DNA of 64,000 bases. It comes from Cyanobacterium sp. Dongsha4 (GTDB lineage: Bacteria > Cyanobacteriota > Cyanobacteriia > Cyanobacteriales > Cyanobacteriaceae). Each line of letters starts with the position of its first letter. Within the stretch, counting starts at the first letter, position 1. Location: assembly GCF_036345015.1 (NCBI RefSeq), contig NZ_CP084098.1:372001-436000 (forward strand), given 5' to 3'. Shown here in pieces: positions 18,502 to 27,252 of the stretch. The position numbers and the translations under genes are program-made. Under the pieces are notes generated by a model that did no database searches, was not told the origin of the DNA, and saw only the letters and a list, made by a program, of their open reading frames with translations.

Positions 18502-18894
18502 TTAAGCAATTAATTTACGGCGTTTTTGCTCAAACTCATTTTCGGAAATCAACCCATCTTGACGTAATTTTTCTAATTCTCTAATAGCTTGTGCCACTTC
18601 CGTAATTTGTTTTGCATCTATTGAATTATTCTCATTTAAAGGTAACTCAGGATTAAAGCGAGAATGAAAATAATTTAAGTCTTGTGCTAAGTATAGAACA
18701 GCATCGATCGCACAAGCAATTCTAGCCATAGGACTTTCCCAACTAAGGATAAAGTAAATTAAACCCCATAATGGTTGTCCAAGATAAAGTTTATGTAGTC
18801 CCACTAAAGGAGTGACAGTACCAATCAAAGCTAAAATAACAGAAAAAATTTTCTTCTTAGGTTGTTGATAAAAATTAAAAAGCTGAGAAACCAT
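18502..18894 (-). CDS. TM2-SHOCT domain membrane protein
   Basis: A small membrane protein of 130 residues from ATG 18894 (a TTG at 18927 is possible). It has an N-terminal basic stretch, two membrane segments with the TM2-type sequence GLHKLYLGQPLWGLIYFIL at about 40-62 and AIDAVLYLAQDL, and a C-terminal SHOCT motif, LEKLRQDGLISENEFEQKRRKLI. SHOCT segments are short oligomerisation-type motifs common in bacterial membrane proteins. The function is unknown. Its stop is 40 bp before the preferred start of the metallophosphoesterase gene, which suggests joint expression. Confidence 0.82.
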   Translation of the reverse strand: MVSQLFNFYQQPKKKIFSVILALIGTVTPLVGLHKLYLGQPLWGLIYFILSWESPMARIACAIDAVLYLAQDLNYFHSRFNPELPLNENNSIDAKQITEVAQAIRELEKLRQDGLISENEFEQKRRKLIA

Positions 18895-19024
18895 AATTTT
18901 TTGGTTACGGAAATCCGTATGTTTCAAAACAATATCGATAATTCTATAATTAGAATATACGAAACTTTTATAAAAATTTGTAGAAAAACAAACATCTATA
19001 TTTTACTGAGATAAAGAGGTTAAC

Positions 19025-19339
19025 ATGGGATTTTTTGATTCTGAGGTCGTTCAACAAGAGGCAAAGCAACTTTTTGAGGATTACCAATCACTGATGAAAT
19101 TGGGCGGTGAGTTCGGAAAATTTGACAGGGAAGGAAAGAAAATTTTTATTGAAAAAATGGAAAATATGATGGAACGTTATCGTATTTTTATGAAACGTTT
19201 TGAACTCTCTGAAGATTTTATGGCAAAAATGACCGTTGAACAATTAAAAACTCAGTTAAGTCAATTTGGCACTACTCCCGATCAAATGTTTCAACAAATG
19301 CACATGACTTTAGAAAGAATGAAACAAGAAATTAAATAA
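19025..19339 (+). CDS. DUF1825 family protein
   Basis: A 104-residue, mainly helical, soluble protein of a family largely restricted to cyanobacteria and plastids. The sequence MGFFDSEVVQQEAKQLFEDYQ and the run of FDREGKKIFIEKMENMMERYRIFMKRFELSEDF fit that family as I know it. It is rich in Met and charged residues and has no membrane segment. Divergent from the TM2/SHOCT gene, it has its own 5' region. The RBS is a plausible 'aaagagg' at about 19013-19019. Function unknown. Confidence 0.82.
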   Translation: MGFFDSEVVQQEAKQLFEDYQSLMKLGGEFGKFDREGKKIFIEKMENMMERYRIFMKRFELSEDFMAKMTVEQLKTQLSQFGTTPDQMFQQMHMTLERMKQEIK

Positions 19340-19484
19340 ACTTCAACTTTTAATCAAGAATTTTCAGGAAAAACCTATCCTTTAAGTTCGGTTTAACCTA
19401 ACCATGAACAATAATCTAATTGGTAAATTGTAAATATTAAATCTTTATAAAAAAACATATAGATTATTTTTAGGAGTAAAAACA

Positions 19485-19814
19485 GTGAACTATCAAAGTA
19501 ATGGCAATAAATTTTTTCAAACAGGAGAAGGAGACAATAATTTTTTAGAATATATTCAATCTCTGACTCCCGAAACCATCGCTCAATTATCTAAACCTCA
19601 ATCATCAGAAGTCTTCCAAGTTATGGAACGTAACATTGTAGGAATGTTAGGCAGTTTACCACCTGAACATTTTGGAGTGATGGTAAGTACCAGCAGGGAA
19701 AATTTAGGCAAACTTCTCGCCTCGGCAATGATGAGTGGTTATTTTTTGCGTAATGCAGAGCAGAGAATGAATTTTGAGAAGGCTTTTATGGCAGGAGAAT
19801 CCCATGATGAGTAA
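19485..19814 (+). CDS. DUF760 family protein
   Basis: A 109-residue soluble helical protein with the DUF760 core (PETIAQLSKPQSSEVFQVMERNIVGMLGSLPPEHFGVMVSTSRENLGKLLASAMMSGYFLRNAEQRM). The family is conserved in cyanobacteria and plastids; plant members have been linked to stress and protein turnover, but no activity is set. The start is a GTG supported by AGGAG about ten bases upstream. It follows the DUF1825 gene by 145 bp on the same strand and might share its expression. Confidence 0.85.
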   Translation: MNYQSNGNKFFQTGEGDNNFLEYIQSLTPETIAQLSKPQSSEVFQVMERNIVGMLGSLPPEHFGVMVSTSRENLGKLLASAMMSGYFLRNAEQRMNFEKAFMAGESHDE

Positions 19815-19948
19815 TCATCGAAATGAAGGGCTAGAGGTTTGTAAATTGTACTACAGTCTTTGATTTACAAGTATTTTAACTGTTGTTTATCCCCTGTTGT
19901 CTGGCTTTATGACATCACTTTTTCATCAACCCCTAATTAATTTGATAT

Positions 19949-20449
19949 ATGTTTAATAAAGTCCAAAAAATTGAACCAAAAGAAGGGCAAGAATCTGTGT
20001 GGGATTATCCTCGTCCCCCTCGTTTAGAAGCATTCTCAGGTAGAATAGAAATTATTTTAAATGGGGTTAAAATCGCCGATACCACTTCTAGTTATCGTGT
20101 TTTAGAAACTTCCCATCCACCTGTTTATTATTTACCTCCTCAAGATATACAATTACAGTATCTAATTCCCCGTGAGGGACAATCTTTTTGTGAATGGAAA
20201 GGAATTGCGAAATATTATGATGTTTGTGTCGATGATAAATTAATTTATAAAGCCGCTTGGTACTATCCTAATCCTACTCCAGAGTTTGATGCGATCGCAC
20301 ATTATGTTGCCTTTTATGCAGGATTAATGTCTGAGTGTTACGTTAACGGAGAATTAGTAACTCCCCAACCCGGAGGATTCTATGGTGGTTGGATTACCTC
20401 TAATATTGTCGGTCCTTTTAAGGGCGTTGCTGGTAGTTGGGGATGGTAG
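19949..20449 (+). CDS. DUF427 domain protein
   Basis: A soluble 166-residue protein with a DUF427 beta-rich fold. The signature is ESVWDYPRPPRLEAFSGRIEIILNG, then VLETSHPPVYYLPPQDI, CEWKGIAKYYDV, AAWYYPNPTPEFDAIAHYVAFYAGL. The C-terminal tail VTPQPGGFYGGWITSNIVGPFKG is typical of the cyanobacterial subgroup. Function unknown. It follows DUF1825 and DUF760 on the same strand but after 134 bp, so co-transcription is uncertain. Confidence 0.85.
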   Translation: MFNKVQKIEPKEGQESVWDYPRPPRLEAFSGRIEIILNGVKIADTTSSYRVLETSHPPVYYLPPQDIQLQYLIPREGQSFCEWKGIAKYYDVCVDDKLIYKAAWYYPNPTPEFDAIAHYVAFYAGLMSECYVNGELVTPQPGGFYGGWITSNIVGPFKGVAGSWGW

Positions 20450-20580
20450 GTTTGGAGTTTTAGGGGGAAATAGGGGATTAGGGTATTGGGATGTTGCGAG
20501 AAGTTAATTAAACACTTTTGCCCTCTCCCCTAAATAAGGGGGATTTGCCTTTTGCCTTCTGCCTTGTGCATCGTTACCCC

Positions 20581-21645
20581 TTACCCATAAACTTGAGCAT
20601 AATACTTTTGATAATCTTCAGATAAAAGAGGTTGCCACCATTGAGGATTGTCAACATACCACTGTAAAGTTGTTCTTAAACCTGACTCAAGAGTCGCTTG
20701 GGGTTTCCAGCCTAATTCTCTTTGAATTTTACTGCTATCTATAGCATAGCGTCGATCGTGTCCCGGTCTATCTTTGACAAAAGTAATTAATTGTTGCGAG
20801 GGTTTCACAGGTAAACTGGGGGCGATTTCATCCATGATTTGACAGATGATATTAACTAAGTCTATATTTTTAACCTCGTTATTACCGCCAATGTTGTAAG
20901 TTTCTCCTGCTACTCCGTAATTAATGGCAGTATCTAAAGCACTACAATGATCCCCTACATACAACCAATCTCTGATATTTTGTCCATCTCCATAAACGGG
21001 TAAGGGTTTACCCAGAAGAATATTAATACACATTAGAGGAATTAATTTTTCAGGAAAATGAAATGCTCCGTAATTATTAGAACAGTTCGTAATAATTGTT
21101 GGTAGCTTATAAGTATGATAGTATGCTCTTGCTAAATGATCACTTCCTGCTTTTGAGGCAGAATAAGGGCTATTCGGTGCATAGGGGGTATTTTCTGTAA
21201 AAGCGGGGTCTTCAGGGTTAAGACTTCCATAAACTTCATCTGTCGATACATGAAGAAAGCGATAATCCGAAGATTGATTCTGTTTTAGCCAATGGATGCG
21301 GAAGGTTTCTAAGAGGGTGAATGTACCGATAACATTGGTGTTTATGAAGGTTTCAGGGCTGTAAATTGATCTATCTACATGGGATTCTGCCGCAAAATGG
21401 GCAACTGTATTAATACTGTAGTCTTCTAAAATCTTTTCGACTAGAGTGCGATCGCATATATTACCATGAACAAAAGTAAAACGAGGACTATCTTTTAAAG
21501 AACTAAGATTATTAAGATTTCCTGCATAGGTTAAGGCATCAAGGACAATGATATTATCTTCTGAGTGTTTTTCGTGCCAATAGTTAACAAAATTAGAGCC
21601 AATAAAACCAGCCCCCCCAGTGACTAAAAGATTTCTTTTCCCCAT
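20581..21645 (-). CDS. rfbB: dTDP-glucose 4,6-dehydratase
   Basis: RfbB/RmlB converts dTDP-glucose to dTDP-4-keto-6-deoxyglucose, the second step toward dTDP-rhamnose for surface polysaccharides. ATG 21645 gives 354 residues starting MGKRNLLVTGGAGFIG; the TTG at 21672 adds a nonconserved leader. NAD-binding GGAGFIG, the catalytic STDEVYG and YSASK, and RDWLYVGDHC are all visible. It is followed by no rml genes; the upstream neighbour on the same strand is the degenerate MBL-fold gene, 70 bp away. Confidence 0.95.
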   Translation of the reverse strand: MGKRNLLVTGGAGFIGSNFVNYWHEKHSEDNIIVLDALTYAGNLNNLSSLKDSPRFTFVHGNICDRTLVEKILEDYSINTVAHFAAESHVDRSIYSPETFINTNVIGTFTLLETFRIHWLKQNQSSDYRFLHVSTDEVYGSLNPEDPAFTENTPYAPNSPYSASKAGSDHLARAYYHTYKLPTIITNCSNNYGAFHFPEKLIPLMCINILLGKPLPVYGDGQNIRDWLYVGDHCSALDTAINYGVAGETYNIGGNNEVKNIDLVNIICQIMDEIAPSLPVKPSQQLITFVKDRPGHDRRYAIDSSKIQRELGWKPQATLESGLRTTLQWYVDNPQWWQPLLSEDYQKYYAQVYG

Positions 21646-21714
21646 AGTTTTTTTATCAATAACATATATCAAATTTTAACCCTGAACTACTAACTCTGCT
21701 TTCCCTTCTTCCCA

Positions 21715-22425
21715 TTAGCGATTGTCTGACACAAGATAGTTTTTATTTGATTCCATTAATTTTTGATAACCTTTATTCATAAAGCCTTGACCTCTTAAAT
21801 AACCAGTGTTTGCCCCCGGACAAATATATTCTAAAGTCTTTTCAGAGAAGCGATCGCACAATTTTTGAACACTACGTAATTGTCTTAACCAGTGGAAAGT
21901 TTTTTTCAATTTGAGAGCGGAAATTTTATCATTGCCAACAGGTAATAAATGACGACCAGAAAATAAAACTCCTCCATAATTACCATAATATAAACAAGCA
22001 GAAGCGGGGCTATAACCACAAGTCCATAAACCAAAACAGTCATCATAAAGACGGTATTCTTCAGAGAATGTAATAGGACTTAAATTAGGTAATAAATAAG
22101 CCTCTTGTTCTTGAATAATTAACTCGCAATGAAGTTCTTTTTTTATATGGCTAATATGTTTACTAATACCATCACGATTAGTCACAAATAAATATTTAAC
22201 ACCATTAGACAGACAAAAATCTTTATTTTCTTCAGACCAAAAAGGACAATCGACTAAAATGTTACCTAGAGGGTGAATTAAAAGATAGGATGTTCCCCCT
22301 AAAGTATCACGATTGGGGGCAAAGGCAAAAATATTTTCTAAAATTAATTTAGGATATTTAGCACGGGAGGGGACTTTCGTTTTTTCTTGATTAACTTTTT
22401 CTGTAAAATTGAGATCAGAGTCCAT
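21715..22425 (-). CDS. MBL-fold protein lacking metal ligands
   Basis: A 236-residue protein with a metallo-beta-lactamase-fold layout: TSYLLIHPLGNILVDCP matches the first strands, and LFVTNRDGISKH, CGYSPASACLYY and VLFSGRHLL sit where active enzymes have HxHxDH, GHSPGS and FSGDTL. The key His and Asp residues are replaced (N/R, Y, R), so metal binding and hydrolysis look lost. It could be a binding or structural protein. The alignment is by eye. It is upstream of rfbB on the same strand and divergent from the S2P protease gene. Confidence 0.7.
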   Translation of the reverse strand: MDSDLNFTEKVNQEKTKVPSRAKYPKLILENIFAFAPNRDTLGGTSYLLIHPLGNILVDCPFWSEENKDFCLSNGVKYLFVTNRDGISKHISHIKKELHCELIIQEQEAYLLPNLSPITFSEEYRLYDDCFGLWTCGYSPASACLYYGNYGGVLFSGRHLLPVGNDKISALKLKKTFHWLRQLRSVQKLCDRFSEKTLEYICPGANTGYLRGQGFMNKGYQKLMESNKNYLVSDNR

Positions 22426-22513
22426 TATTAAAACAGTAATTATTTTTTCAGCTTGACTTAGTCTTGAGGAAATAAAAATTCTACAATAAAAACAGCGTTA
22501 TTATAAATAAAAC

Positions 22514-24043
22514 ATGGAATTAGTAATTCTTTTTCTCATCCTCAGTGCCATCGGTTATGTCGCCATCAAAAAAAGCGTAGGAAAACTCACCAAGACACCG
22601 ATTTGGCTACTTTGGTTAGCTTTGATGAGTCCCCCTTGTATTTGGGTGGGATGGTATCTAGCTAATGGGAATCAAAATTCCATGCCCCGCAGTTTAATCT
22701 TAATACCCCTCATTTTATCACCTTTGGTGTATCTATGGTTAATACAAATTGGCAGACCCAAAAATCATAAAACTGAGCAGGAATCATCACCCCCTAAAAC
22801 TTCAGAAGATAATAATTCCAATACTCCAATTATTCTTAACACCGATGAAACTCAACAGACTCTGGACAAATCAACAGTAAAAGTAAAGCCCATTAACCCA
22901 GAAGAAGAAAAGGCTTTAAGAGATTGTTTTCCTTGGGGTGTTTATTATTTACAAAAAGTTGATTATTTACCTCAAGGGGTTTTGTGTCTTGGGAAGTTAA
23001 TGACTGCCCCAGAAAAGGCTTATACTACCATTAAGGCTAATTTAGAGAAAGTATTTCACGATCGCTTCTTAATTATTTTTCAAGAAACCTTACAAGGACA
23101 ACCATTTTTTGCTTTAATTCCGAATCCTCATTCTCAAGCGGAAAAAGAGAAACAAAAAGAAGAAGAAAAATTAACTCGCCCTTTAATGGCATTGGGTTTA
23201 CTTTTATTAACTCTCATCACAACTACTATTATTGGTTCAGAAATTAGCGGTGTCACCACCACAGAATTAGAAACTCATCCCGAATTAGTTTTAGAAGGCT
23301 TACCCTATAGTTTATCTTTAATTGCCATTTTGGGAGTTCACGAATTAAGTCATTATTTATTTGCTGTTTATTATCAAATAAGAACTACTTTACCCTATTT
23401 TATCCCGATTCCTTTCTTTTTAGGTACATTTGGGGCTTTTATCTCCATTAGATCACCGATGCCTAATCGTAAAGCCGTTTTTGATGTTGCGATCGCAGGT
23501 CCTATTGGAGGCTTTTTAGTAGCATTACCTGTACTTGTATGGGGTTTAGCTTACTCAGATATTGTTCCTTTAACTGATAACTCTAGTATGCTTAGTTTTC
23601 AAGCATTAGACCCCCGTTTTTCCCTCCTTCTTGCCACTATCAGTAAATTGGTTTTAGGTAGTAAATTAGTAGCCGAGAAAGCCATCGCCCTTCATCCCGC
23701 CGCCGTAGCAGGATATATCGGTATTATTGTTACCGCTTTAAATCTTATTCCTGTAGGACAATTAGATGGCGGTCATATTGTTCATGCGATGTTTGGACAA
23801 GGAAAAGCACTTGTCATCGGACAAATAACCCGTTTATTGATGATACTTTTAGCTTTTGTGCGAGGAGAGTTTTTAATTTGGGCAATTATTCTTATGTTTA
23901 TGCCTATTGCCGATCAACCTGCCTTAAATGATGTGACAGAATTAGATAATGGTAGAGATTTTCTAGGATTAGTTGCGATCGCACTTTTAGTTGTCATTCT
24001 CTTACCTTTACCCCCCACCTTAGCACAATGGTTAAATATTTAA
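22514..24043 (+). CDS. site-2 protease family (M50) membrane metalloprotease
   Basis: An integral membrane zinc protease that probably cleaves within membrane spans. The 509-residue protein has two N-terminal membrane segments (1-18, 30-80), a soluble part with a charged linker at about 85-225, and a membrane catalytic core. The zinc motif HELSH is at 276-280 and the third ligand is in NLIPVGQLDGGH; FDVAIAGPIGGF lies between. The layout resembles plant EGY proteases and their cyanobacterial relatives. A substrate is not indicated. Confidence 0.92.
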   Translation: MELVILFLILSAIGYVAIKKSVGKLTKTPIWLLWLALMSPPCIWVGWYLANGNQNSMPRSLILIPLILSPLVYLWLIQIGRPKNHKTEQESSPPKTSEDNNSNTPIILNTDETQQTLDKSTVKVKPINPEEEKALRDCFPWGVYYLQKVDYLPQGVLCLGKLMTAPEKAYTTIKANLEKVFHDRFLIIFQETLQGQPFFALIPNPHSQAEKEKQKEEEKLTRPLMALGLLLLTLITTTIIGSEISGVTTTELETHPELVLEGLPYSLSLIAILGVHELSHYLFAVYYQIRTTLPYFIPIPFFLGTFGAFISIRSPMPNRKAVFDVAIAGPIGGFLVALPVLVWGLAYSDIVPLTDNSSMLSFQALDPRFSLLLATISKLVLGSKLVAEKAIALHPAAVAGYIGIIVTALNLIPVGQLDGGHIVHAMFGQGKALVIGQITRLLMILLAFVRGEFLIWAIILMFMPIADQPALNDVTELDNGRDFLGLVAIALLVVILLPLPPTLAQWLNI

Positions 24044-24473
24044 AAGGGCAATGGGTAAGGAGCAATCATTTGAGTTAGGAGCTAAGAATTAAGATAAAGT
24101 GGGCTTAATTTTACCAATTTTAGGAACACCTTTTTTTATCTATCTCATTCAGGGAAAAATAAAAAAATAATTCAGTATATCAAACTATATGAAATATATT
24201 ATTTCTTGAAAATCATGCAGTAGAGAAAAACACATCTAATATTGATAGTTTATTGCTAATAATTAATCTTTATTTAAAATAATTTCCATATTTATGTAAT
24301 AAAGATAAAAATTTTCTCAATATATATCATAAAAATAAAATCAATTTCATATTAGTTAAAGAATATTAAAAATATAGTGAAAACTATATTAATTTTCATA
24401 TCACAACATAATCTTGATCTCAAACTAGAAAGTTATGATTAATCTCAAAAAATAATCTTCAACTCAAAATAAA
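24044..24473. other. 430-bp AT-rich spacer
   Basis: The spacer is strongly AT-rich, with many ATATTA and AAATAT stretches between about 24160 and 24440. I found no ORF, RNA gene or clear terminator. It probably carries the promoter of the secreted-protein gene, but no single -10 box stands out among the many candidates. Confidence 0.4.
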
Positions 24474-25082
24474 ATGAAAATAAATCCGATACTATTATCC
24501 TTCGTTACTGTATGTTCCACTTTTTCTTTTTCTAATATAGTTAAAGCAGATAGTATTCAATCTCGTTGTGACATTTATCCTAAAGGAGAAGATAAGGTTT
24601 CTAAAGTTGTTAATTGTATATTTTCTCAGCGTCAAGGTTTTATTACTATCACTCGTGAAGATGGTGTTACCTATGATTTAGAGCCAAATGATAATCAATA
24701 TATAGACCAAAATGGCAAAACAGTTATAAAAGAAATGGATGGTAACACCTTAATTTTTCGATTTCAGAAAGAATCTGTTTACTTATATCAAGGGGAAAAA
24801 GCACCCTCATCGTATAACTCTTCCCACTCTCTGGCACAAACCCCAGAGAATTTGATTAGCACCACTCCTACTGCTTTAGAAGATTTAGTTGGTGTCAAAG
24901 CAGGACAAGCAGAAAATACCTTAATATCAAGAGGTTATACTTATCGCAACACCGTCACTTTTGAGGGTGGAAAAAGTGCTTATTATGTGGAAAATAAAAC
25001 TGGTTACTGTGTAGAAGTTGGAACGATGGACGGTCGTTATAGTAGTATTGTGTATAATACAAGCGATCGCTGTGATAAATGA
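24474..25082 (+). CDS. secreted protein with PASTA-like C-terminal domain
   Basis: A 202-residue exported protein of unknown function. The signal peptide is MKINPILLSFVTVCSTFSFSNIVKA. A middle beta-rich segment (SRCDIYPKGEDKVSK ... FRFQKESVYLYQGEK) follows. The C-terminal domain LEDLVGVKAGQAENTLISRGYTYRNTV ... YCVEVGTMDGRYSSIVYNTSDRC resembles a small domain found in many bacterial secreted proteins, with PASTA-like spacing. Cysteines at the N- and C-terminal parts may form disulfides. It stands alone; the function is not predictable. Confidence 0.75.
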   Translation: MKINPILLSFVTVCSTFSFSNIVKADSIQSRCDIYPKGEDKVSKVVNCIFSQRQGFITITREDGVTYDLEPNDNQYIDQNGKTVIKEMDGNTLIFRFQKESVYLYQGEKAPSSYNSSHSLAQTPENLISTTPTALEDLVGVKAGQAENTLISRGYTYRNTVTFEGGKSAYYVENKTGYCVEVGTMDGRYSSIVYNTSDRCDK

Positions 25083-25259
25083 TTGAGAAGTAGAAATTTT
25101 GTATTTTTACCAAAAATCCTGATTGCCTTGGATTATTATTTTTTACGTGGTGACTTGGATAATGAGCAAATACTTACTCCCCTTGAGCTTCCTTATGGAA
25201 TAATCACTGCAATTATTGGCGCACCGTATTCTATCTTTTTATTGAGTAAATCCCGTTAG
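25083..25259 (+). pseudogene. 3' remnant of a FecCD-type iron transporter permease gene
   Basis: A 58-codon open frame without a good start codon begins right after the preceding TGA and ends at the TAG at 25257-25259. Its end reads LTPLELPYGIITAIIGAPYSIFLLSKSR, which strongly recalls the last helix of FecCD/BtuC permeases (ELPVGIxTAxIGAPxFIxLL). The part before it is a poorer match. A complete permease would be over 300 residues, so this is a truncated leftover, and no ABC partner genes are near. Confidence 0.55.
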
Positions 25260-25352
25260 TCAAAAGATATTGCTCAAAAAAGCTGATTGATGGAAAATGA
25301 CCAAATTCCGTTAAAATTAAGAGTTGTTAAAAAATTGATATGAAAAATTACT

Positions 25353-25553
25353 ATGGAAGTAGGACAAAAAGTTAAAATTTGTCGTCTCAGAGAAAAAGTA
25401 TCCCCTGAGATTCTCAAAAAAGCTCAAGAAGGACAACCTGCAGTAATTAAATCTTTTAAAATGACTGATGGTAGCGGTATTGGCGTTTTTGTCGAGTTTG
25501 CCGACTCTACCACTGGTTGGTTTTTTGAAGATGAGGTTCAAGTTGTAAAATAG
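25353..25553 (+). CDS. DUF2862 family protein
   Basis: A 66-residue soluble beta-barrel-like protein of the cyanobacterial DUF2862 family. Typical segments are MEVGQKVKICRLREKVS, VIKSFKMTDGSGIGVFVEFADSTTGWFFEDEV. Size and ends fit the family. It lies 86 bp upstream of the Get3d-like gene on the same strand and may be expressed with it. Function unknown. Confidence 0.85.
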   Translation: MEVGQKVKICRLREKVSPEILKKAQEGQPAVIKSFKMTDGSGIGVFVEFADSTTGWFFEDEVQVVK

Positions 25554-25638
25554 TTTGATGGGGTGGGAAATTTCGGGATTGACATTAATCTGTTTTTCCT
25601 ACCTACACTTTTCATCATAACTTCATTTATTTAACACA

Positions 25639-26733
25639 ATGGCTTTTATTCTCACATTTTTAGGTAAAGGTGGCGTAGGCTGTACCACAATGGCGATCGC
25701 ATCTGCGAAAAAATACGCCCAAATCGGTAAAAAAGTATTACTAGCAGTCCAAGATTCAACCCCTTCATTTTCAATACAATTAGGGGCAAATGTTACCTCA
25801 GAAATTAGCGAAATTAGTCCGAATCTTGATGTAATTCAATTACACAGTACCCAGTTATTAGAAGCTAGTTGGGAACAATTAAAGCAGTTAGAAGCGAAAT
25901 ATTTACGCTCTCCAGTGTTAAATAATATTTATGGTCAAGAATTAGCCTTGTTACCCGGTATGGATTCTGCTTTGGCACTTAACTATATACGGGAACAAGA
26001 TTCTAAATATGATGTTATTATCTATGACGGAAAAACCAGTCTTAATTCTCTACGGATGTTTGGTATTCCAGATACTCTTAGTTGGTACATTCGCCGAGTG
26101 AAGAATTTGTTAGAAAATTCTGACATTGTTAGGGCTTTATCTCCTTTTGTTCAACCTGTCAGCAGTGCTATTCTTAATGTTACATGGAGTCCTGATAATC
26201 TTAGCAATGAATCCACTAAAGAAGCGGATCAAATTTTAGAACAAGGTAAAAAGGCAATTAATGACCCCAGTAGAGTTTGTGCTTTTCTTGTCACTAATCA
26301 AACTCAAGAAGCGATCGCAACTTGTAAATATTGGTGGGGAAGTGCGCAACAAATTGATTTAACCGTCGGTGGAGTTTTATTAAACCAAGACTCAATAACA
26401 GAGGACATAACCACAACCTTTAAACCTTTAAGCATTAGTAGTATTCCCTCGAAAAAATCTGATAACTGGGAAAGTTTGACCCAAGCCCTACCTGATTTTG
26501 AATCTCAAGCAAAACAAGCTCCCAGACCAATTATTATTGATACTGTAGCCAGAGAAGTAAAAGTATTTCTTCCCGGATTTGATAAAAAACAAGTAAAACT
26601 AAGTCAATCAGGACCTGAAATTACTATATCAGCAGGAGATCAAAGACGTAATATATTTTTACCCCCTCCTCTAAAAGGTCAATCTGTCAAAGGTGCTAAA
26701 TTTCAAGACGCTTATTTAGTGATAAATCTTTAA
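25639..26733 (+). CDS. Get3d-like ArsA-family ATPase with alpha-crystallin-like C-terminus
   Basis: A 364-residue P-loop protein of the ArsA/Get3 family. The deviant Walker A is at 9-17, GKGGVGCTT: signature K10 is kept but the usual second Lys is Cys15. The central domain lacks the CxxC zinc motif of eukaryotic Get3. The final ~65 residues (PIIIDTVAREVKVFLPGFDKKQVKLSQSGPEITISAGDQ) look like an alpha-crystallin-type beta sandwich, as known for Get3d of photosynthetic organisms. Get3 proteins handle tail-anchored or aggregation-prone membrane proteins; the Get3d client is not known. It follows DUF2862 closely. Confidence 0.82.
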   Translation: MAFILTFLGKGGVGCTTMAIASAKKYAQIGKKVLLAVQDSTPSFSIQLGANVTSEISEISPNLDVIQLHSTQLLEASWEQLKQLEAKYLRSPVLNNIYGQELALLPGMDSALALNYIREQDSKYDVIIYDGKTSLNSLRMFGIPDTLSWYIRRVKNLLENSDIVRALSPFVQPVSSAILNVTWSPDNLSNESTKEADQILEQGKKAINDPSRVCAFLVTNQTQEAIATCKYWWGSAQQIDLTVGGVLLNQDSITEDITTTFKPLSISSIPSKKSDNWESLTQALPDFESQAKQAPRPIIIDTVAREVKVFLPGFDKKQVKLSQSGPEITISAGDQRRNIFLPPPLKGQSVKGAKFQDAYLVINL

Positions 26734-26883
26734 AACTTTATTATCGGATTGTGAAACTTTATGTGTTGGATATGTACTGCAACCGAGTAGAAAATTTAAC
26801 CAGTTGGTGGTGCTAAGAATTTAACAGTTAAGGTGATGACTGCTAGGTGTAATCTACTGATAACAGTCATAAAAATAACTCTG

Positions 26884-26946
26884 TTAACCTCAGTTCGGTT
26901 TAAGAATATCCGATAAGATTAGGTGTCAGGTTTCAGGTTGCAGGTT
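26884..26946 (+). repeat. left part of dispersed repeat, interrupted by a second element
   Basis: TTAACCTCAGTTCGGTTTAAG starts at 26884 and continues as GGTGTCAGGTTTCAGGTTGC, the same left half as the element at 17298. At 26947 it is cut by the TIR of the element that ends at 27120. After it the sequence resumes with CAGGTTGCAGGT (27121-27132), a direct repeat of 26934-26945. Confidence 0.6.
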
Positions 26947-27120
26947 ACCTGAGTTCGATGAAGAAAGTTTTGAAAAATAAGAAGTTGAGAGTTATCGCAG
27001 AGAAAATTTTGCGAGAAAAAATAATTAAATAAATTCTTATGAAATTAATTTATTCAGCTTTTTTGTCAATAACTATAACTTTTAACTCCGAACCCCTAAC
27101 TCCGAACTCCGAACTCAGGT
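26947..27120. mobile_element. MITE-like element, copy 2 (inverted relative to copy 1)
   Basis: The 174-bp element has perfect 11-bp terminal inverted repeats, ACCTGAGTTCG at 26947-26957 and CGAACTCAGGT at 27110-27120. Its interior matches the minus strand of copy 1 (170-384), with shared blocks 'gttgagagttatc' and 'ttattcagcttttttgtcaat'. The flanks show the direct repeat CAGGTTGCAGGT (26934-26945, 27121-27132), which is offset by one base on the left and could reflect the surrounding heptads. It has no ORF. Confidence 0.7.
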
Positions 27121-27252
27121 CAGGTTGCAGGTGTTAGGATGATGAGGAGATGATAAGAGAGGATGGAAGTATTAGCCTTACTCTTATCCTTGCCTCAATT
27201 TGACTTTATCCCTGAGCATCATATTTTTTCTTGTTAAATGATAATAAACTCC

